A stretch of DNA of 64,000 nucleotides from Vreelandella maris (GTDB lineage: Bacteria > Pseudomonadota > Gammaproteobacteria > Pseudomonadales > Halomonadaceae), in assembly GCF_013371085.1 (NCBI RefSeq), contig NZ_JABWCV010000008.1:120220-184219 (forward strand), written 5' to 3'. The position numbers were made by a program, and so were the translations under genes. Shown one piece after another: positions 60,241 to 64,000 of the stretch. Position 1 is the stretch's first letter, and each line of letters begins with the position of its first letter. The notes under the pieces are model-generated. The model worked only from the letters and a program-made list of their open reading frames with translations, did not search any database and was not told the origin of the DNA.

Positions 60241-61161
60241 GTGACGTTTTCAAGAGAAGCAGTAACCAACGCCATCGGTGATGGTTTGCTATCGTTTCCC
60301 ATCACGGACTTCGATAGTCATGGCCGTTTTGATGAAGCGAGTTATCGCAAACGGCTTGAATGGTTTATTAGTCATGAAATTTCAGCAGTCTTCGTTGCAG
60401 GTGGCACTGGCGAGTTTTTCAGTCTCTCGCTTGACGAGTATCGTGACATTGTTCGTGTCGCTGTTGAGGTAATCGACGGACGTTTGCCGGTAATCACAAG
60501 CGCAGGGTTAAGCGTAGAGACAGGCAAAGCCTTTGCGAAAGCAGCGGAAGAGGCGGGTGCTGACGGTATCCTTTTAATGCCTCCCTACCTCACCGAGTGC
60601 CCACAAGACGGTTTGGTTGAGTATGCTCGTCAGATTTGCGATGCCACCGACATCAACGTGATTTATTACAACCGCGGTAACGGTATTTTGAACGCCTCTT
60701 CGGTGCAGCAACTCGCCGACCACTGTCCTAATTTGGTGGGGCTAAAAGATGGTAAAGGCGATATTCAGGCGTTAAACACAATCATTAAAACCGTGGGTGA
60801 CCGCTTGGTGTATATCGGCGGCGTGCCCACGGCAGAAATTTTTGCCGAAGCCTATGTCTCGATCGGTGTGAATACCTATTCGTCAGCCGTTTTCAACTTC
60901 GTACCGGAAATGGCCGTCACGTTTTACAAGGAGTTGCGTAAAGGCAATAAAGAGGTCGTGAAGCAGATTACCAACGACTTTTTTATTCCTTTCGTGGATC
61001 TCAGGGATCGAAAAGCAGGCTATGCCGTTAGCCTCATCAAAGCAGGTGCTGAAATCGTAGGTAGGCCTGCCGGTAGTGTTCGCGCACCGCTGGCAATGCC
61101 GACCAGCGATGAATGTCAGACACTTGAAGCCCTAATCAATGTAGCAAAAAAAAACTCATAA
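60241..61161 (+). CDS. kdgD: 5-dehydro-4-deoxyglucarate dehydratase KdgD
   Basis: A 306-residue TIM-barrel enzyme of the DHDPS/NAL superfamily. It converts 5-dehydro-4-deoxy-D-glucarate to 2,5-dioxopentanoate (alpha-ketoglutarate semialdehyde) with loss of CO2 and water. Seen are FVAGGTGEFFSLS, INVIYYNRGNG and the Schiff-base Lys169 in LVGLKDGKGD, followed by IGGVPTAEIFAEAY. The start is GTG at 60241 with GAGGG nearby; the upstream ATG at 60239 overlaps and is followed at once by TGA. The adjacent TRAP genes suggest uptake of glucarate or galactarate. The dehydrogenase that would finish the pathway is not in the window. Confidence 0.93.
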   Translation: MTFSREAVTNAIGDGLLSFPITDFDSHGRFDEASYRKRLEWFISHEISAVFVAGGTGEFFSLSLDEYRDIVRVAVEVIDGRLPVITSAGLSVETGKAFAKAAEEAGADGILLMPPYLTECPQDGLVEYARQICDATDINVIYYNRGNGILNASSVQQLADHCPNLVGLKDGKGDIQALNTIIKTVGDRLVYIGGVPTAEIFAEAYVSIGVNTYSSAVFNFVPEMAVTFYKELRKGNKEVVKQITNDFFIPFVDLRDRKAGYAVSLIKAGAEIVGRPAGSVRAPLAMPTSDECQTLEALINVAKKNS

Positions 61162-61220
61162 ATATTCACCCGACCAACCAGCATTAATAAATTAACGCCA
61201 ATAATAAGAGGATGTTAGAC

Positions 61221-62246
61221 ATGCTTACACATAACAACTGCATGAAAGCCAGCTTTATCAAAGGTCGCACTTTAAAGACGTTAGCCCCCATCGCCAGCGT
61301 GGCTGCATTAGTCGCCATAGCGCTACCTGCGCAAGCTGAAGACTGGCGTGGTTGGAATATTCACCCTGACGGTTACCCCAACACCACTGCTTTAGAAGAG
61401 TTTGCCGACGCCGTGGTGGAGCAAACGGAAGGGCGCGTTAACCCACGTGTTTACAACAATGCGGTACTGGGGGATCAGTCCGACGCTATCGAGCAAACCC
61501 GCAACGGGGCGCTGGATTTTGCCAATTTTAATATGGGCCCGATGGGGCCGATCGTTCCAGAAACCAATGTGTTCTCGTTACCCTTCCTGTTCAATGACGT
61601 TGAACATATGCACACGGTAATGGACGGTGAAATTGGTGAGCGCTTTGCTGATGCGCTAGAAGATAAAGGCTTGGTGGTGCTTTCCTGGTTCGATTCAGGC
61701 GCCCGCAGTATTTATAACACCCAGCGCCCTATCAAAACGCCTGAAGATGTCGAAGGTTTAAAGATCCGGGTAATGAATAACGATCTTTACGTCGACATGA
61801 TTGCCGCCATGGGCGGTAATGCTACGCCGATGTCTTACGGCGAAGTGTACCAAAGCTTAACCACCGGCGTACTTGATGGGGCTGAAAATAATTATCCCTC
61901 TTTTGAATCAAGCAACCACTATGAAGCAACGGGTTACTACTCGTTAACCGAGCACTTGATCATCCCCGAGTGTTTGTGCGTGGCTAAATCCAGCTGGGAG
62001 GAACTCTCGGAAGAAGACCAAAAAATTGTTCGTGAAGTAGCCGAAGAGGCTTCCACACGTCAACGTGAGCTATGGGTGGAAAGCTCCGAAGAGAGTCGTC
62101 AGATTGTTCTCGATTATGGTGTTGAGATTAACGAAGTAGACGATAAAGCCGCCTTCCAGGCACTTATGGAGCCTATGTATGAGGAATTTATCGCCAATAA
62201 CCCTGGCACGGGTGAGCTAATCGAGGAAATTCGCGCCACCGAGTAA
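61221..62246 (+). CDS. dctP: TRAP transporter substrate-binding protein DctP
   Basis: A 341-residue periplasmic binding protein with a signal peptide ending at ALPAQA-ED (about residue 36). Typical DctP segments are NAVLGDQSDAIEQTRNGALDFANFNMGP, RSIYNTQRPIKTPEDVEGLKIRVMNNDLYVDMIAAMGGNATPM and the EVYQSLTTGVLDGAENN motif, whose Arg in KIRV binds the ligand carboxylate. The start at 61221 has AGAGG nine bases before it, better placed than the ATG at 61212. A hairpin follows the gene. The gene order suggests a sugar acid as ligand. Confidence 0.93.
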   Translation: MLTHNNCMKASFIKGRTLKTLAPIASVAALVAIALPAQAEDWRGWNIHPDGYPNTTALEEFADAVVEQTEGRVNPRVYNNAVLGDQSDAIEQTRNGALDFANFNMGPMGPIVPETNVFSLPFLFNDVEHMHTVMDGEIGERFADALEDKGLVVLSWFDSGARSIYNTQRPIKTPEDVEGLKIRVMNNDLYVDMIAAMGGNATPMSYGEVYQSLTTGVLDGAENNYPSFESSNHYEATGYYSLTEHLIIPECLCVAKSSWEELSEEDQKIVREVAEEASTRQRELWVESSEESRQIVLDYGVEINEVDDKAAFQALMEPMYEEFIANNPGTGELIEEIRATE

Positions 62247-62260
62247 TACTGACACCCATA

Positions 62261-62306
62261 AGCTTCCGGCAGTTAGCTAGCGGTTACGTAGACGCTGTCG
62301 GAAGTT
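62261..62306 (+). other. Intercistronic hairpin between dctP and dctQ
   Basis: AGCTTCCGGCAG pairs with CTGTCGGAAGTT (two G-T pairs included) over a 22-nt loop. It has no strong T-run, so it probably protects the dctP message and lets dctP be made in excess over the membrane subunits. Confidence 0.5.
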
Positions 62307-62322
62307 AAAAAGGAAATGTGCC

Positions 62323-62859
62323 GTGAGTATCGAACTTGAATCGTCCGTCGATAAAGAAGACGCAGAACATAGCGGCTCACTGAATCGAATTTTAGATAGT
62401 GTTGCCAGTTTATGCCTCCTGGTGGCGGGTGTTTTGTTAGTTGCCTTGATTGCTATCTTTGGATGGTTAGTCTTTGGCCGTTATGTACTTAACAATACCC
62501 CTACATGGGTTGAACAGGCCTCGCTAGTGCTTGTTGTTTATATAACCTGTTTAGGCGCAGCGGCAGGTGTCAGGCATCATAGCCATCTTAATATCGATTT
62601 TATACGCGAGAGTTTTAGCGGTTCTTTACGTAGCTTAATGCATCACCTTGCTGACCTTTTTATTCTTTCCTTTGGCGGATTTATGGCCTTTCAGGGGTGG
62701 ACGCTCGTCATGTCAAACCTGAACCGAGCTATCCCGATGATAGGATTATCAGAAAGTTGGCGTGCAGCCCCACTAGTAATATGTGGTGTGTTAATCATGC
62801 TTTTTTCAGCCTCTGATATAACGCAGCGCTTAATGACTCGAAAAGTTAAGAGGGTATAA
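62323..62859 (+). CDS. dctQ: TRAP transporter small permease DctQ
   Basis: A 178-residue membrane protein with four helices (about residues 30-52, 64-82, 103-124 and 144-165). The FGRYVLNNTPTWVEQASLVLVVYITCLGAAAGVRHHSHLNID block is the DctQ signature. It begins at a GTG with AAGGAA upstream, and dctM starts three bases after its stop. It joins DctM in the membrane complex. Confidence 0.92.
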   Translation: MSIELESSVDKEDAEHSGSLNRILDSVASLCLLVAGVLLVALIAIFGWLVFGRYVLNNTPTWVEQASLVLVVYITCLGAAAGVRHHSHLNIDFIRESFSGSLRSLMHHLADLFILSFGGFMAFQGWTLVMSNLNRAIPMIGLSESWRAAPLVICGVLIMLFSASDITQRLMTRKVKRV

Positions 62860-62862
62860 ACG

Positions 62863-63933
62863 ATGGGTCTTATTATTCTTTTCGGGATCTTTTTTTTAGG
62901 GCTTATAGTTGGCGCACCGGTTGCGTTTGCTGTTGGCTTAGCCGCCGTTGTTACCTTCCTCTATGAAGGCTTGCCATTGTTCGTGGCTTTTCAGCGCATT
63001 CTCTCCGGTATTTCCGTCTTTTCGTTACTCGCGATTCCCTTCTTTATCTTTGCCGGTGAGTTAATGATGCACGGTGGTATCTCCACTCGCCTTGTGCGCT
63101 TAGCATCGGCGATGGTGGGCAAGGTGCGTGGCGGTCTGGGAATGGTGAATATCAGCTCTTCCATGCTGTTCGGGGGAATCTCTGGCTCGGCAGTAGCGGA
63201 CACCTCTGCTTTGGGTTCTATCCTGATCCCAGTAATGAAAGAGAAAGGCTACGATGCCGACTATGCTGTCAACGTCACCGTGACCTCATCAATTGCGGGC
63301 GTGGTGATTCCTCCTAGCCATAACATGATTCTTTATGCGGTCGCAGCAGGCGGTGGCATTTCCGTTACTCAATTGTTTATCGCCGGTATTGTTCCGGGGA
63401 TTTTGATGTGCCTTAGCCTAGCCGTTGCTGCCTACATCGTTGCGGTGAAACGTGGCTACAAAGGTGAAGCATTCCCTGGTTGGTATGCACTGATGATTAG
63501 TTTTGTCGCCTCGCTGCCTGGCCTGATGACGGCTGTCATCATCGTGGGTGGGGTGCTGTCAGGCATTCTAACCGTCACGGAGTCGGGTGCCTTCGGGGCT
63601 ATCTATGCCATTGTGGTGACCGGTTTGGTTTACCGCGAATTGACCTGGGCATCGTTTAAAGCAGCCGTGATTCAGGCAGTAAAAACCACCTCGCTGGTGA
63701 TGATCTTGGTGGGGTGTGCATCGGCCTTTTCCTACTTGCTCGCGCTTTATAATGTTCCGGAAATGCTGACAACAGGCCTGATGGCTATTTCCGATAAGCC
63801 GCTAGTTATTTTCCTAATGCTTAATATCATCCTGTTGATTTTAGGGATGATTATGGACATGGCGGCGTTAATTCTTATCTGTAAGTGCCTATTCAAAATT
63901 AATCGCGTGATCAGTTCCGTAACCACCGAGTAA
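62863..63933 (+). pseudogene. dctM: TRAP transporter large permease DctM, 3' end lost to an insertion sequence
   Basis: The first 340 residues are an ordinary DctM: GAPVAFAVGLAAVVTFLYEG, FFIFAGELMMHGGISTRLV, SSMLFGGISGSAVADTSALGSILIPVM and TVTSSIAGVVIPPSHNMILYA. The normal sequence ends at MDMAALILIC (codon ends 63882). Bases 63884 onward belong to an insertion sequence, so the frame runs 16 codons more into foreign DNA (KCLFKINRVISSVTTE) and stops at 63933. About 80 C-terminal residues of the usual 425 or so are missing, including the LFLP-type and NLxIGxxTPPVG segments. The transporter is probably inactive unless a spare permease exists. Confidence 0.9.
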
Positions 63934-64000
63934 GCGGTGTACCTCTTCATGTAGACGTTCAAACGAGAGATAGGCACTCAAGGGCAGCCAGGTGTACTTC
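63884..64000 (-). mobile_element. Insertion sequence of IS630 type, left end
   Basis: An insertion begins right after the TA at 63882-63883 in dctM, the dinucleotide target of IS630/Tc1-type elements. Its end reads AGTGCCTATTCAAAATTA. The transposase gene runs inward from the right edge and stops five bases from the end. The other end lies outside the window, so the element cannot be measured and the second target TA cannot be checked. Confidence 0.75.
63889..63999 (-). CDS. Transposase C-terminus (IS630 family), partial
   Basis: On the minus strand the frame is open from the right edge for 36 codons to a TAG at 63889-63891: KYTWLPLSAYLSFERL, then HEEVHRLLGGYGTDHAINFE. A terminal WLPxSAYxSFxxL followed by a GxG-type turn and a final IxF is the C-terminal pattern I associate with IS630-family transposases. 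The catalytic DDE residues would lie off the window. Family assignment is from the short tail, the TA target and the stop codon lying next to the end. Confidence 0.65.
   Translation of the reverse strand, partial: KYTWLPLSAYLSFERLHEEVHRLLGGYGTDHAINFE

Noticed and set aside
62863..63933. Full-length but divergent DctM
   Set aside because: The last 16 codons are unlike any DctM and coincide with a TA junction and a transposase tail, so truncation by insertion is the better reading.

Overview
The window looks like a chromosomal segment of a moderately GC-rich marine or halophilic gammaproteobacterium, most like the Halomonadaceae (Halomonas and relatives). This is an inference from family content (MsrPQ, a fused LplT/Aas acyltransferase, a DUF1111/imelysin iron operon, TRAP plus KdgD sugar-acid genes), many acidic exported proteins and E. 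coli-like ribosome binding sites. No rRNA, tRNA, CRISPR array or prophage was seen. Both ends are cut through genes.

Layout. 1-3.7 kb: the end of a Fic/Doc toxin-like gene, a cupin, a patatin, debris of an ABC ATPase next to a solitary IS3-like end, DUF1330 and EcsC-like genes. 3.8-5.5 kb: a PQQ-type sorbosone dehydrogenase-like protein with a DUF2231 membrane protein. 5.8-10 kb: an SDR, a RidA-family protein, two LysR regulators and an MdaB-like quinone reductase. 10-14.5 kb: msrQP, then an overlapping DUF2157/DUF4401/GDYXXLXY membrane trio. 14.6-24.6 kb: a TPR protein with a divergent AraC regulator, an MscS-type channel, an Aas-type lipid acyltransferase missing its C-terminal subdomain, rlmA, a cold-shock gene and small proteins. 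25-33.8 kb: a DAACS symporter, a deaminase, a Pmp3-type peptide, a TonB receptor, a membrane PQQ dehydrogenase, an NADP oxidoreductase and an RlpA-like protein. 34-41.3 kb: an acidic PPC-repeat protein, a NUDIX protein, an EamA exporter with divergent LysR, a cytochrome b561, a diguanylate cyclase and ArgP.

41.5-53.9 kb is an iron region. A periplasmic operon (imelysin, di-heme DUF1111 protein, second imelysin, DUF1513) is followed by a cyclic-peptide-type ABC exporter, FhuF, FhuC, a cytochrome b561 gene overlapping a siderophore-interacting flavoprotein gene, and a double-length FhuB. Fur-like sites precede several of these genes. No FhuD is present. 54-60 kb carries a LysE exporter, threonine aldolase, an FAD oxidoreductase, SpeG, a pair of related 37-38-residue small-protein genes, a hydrolase and a phosphoesterase.

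60.2-64 kb is a glucarate/galactarate-type module: KdgD plus a DctP-DctQ-DctM TRAP transporter. DctM is broken near its 3' end by an insertion sequence whose transposase C-terminus reads in from the right edge.

The observations I rate highest are the two paralogous small-protein genes at 57.7-58.3 kb, each with its own ribosome binding site, terminator and promoter-overlapping palindrome; the b561/siderophore-flavoprotein pair; the C-terminally truncated Aas; and the insertion in dctM.
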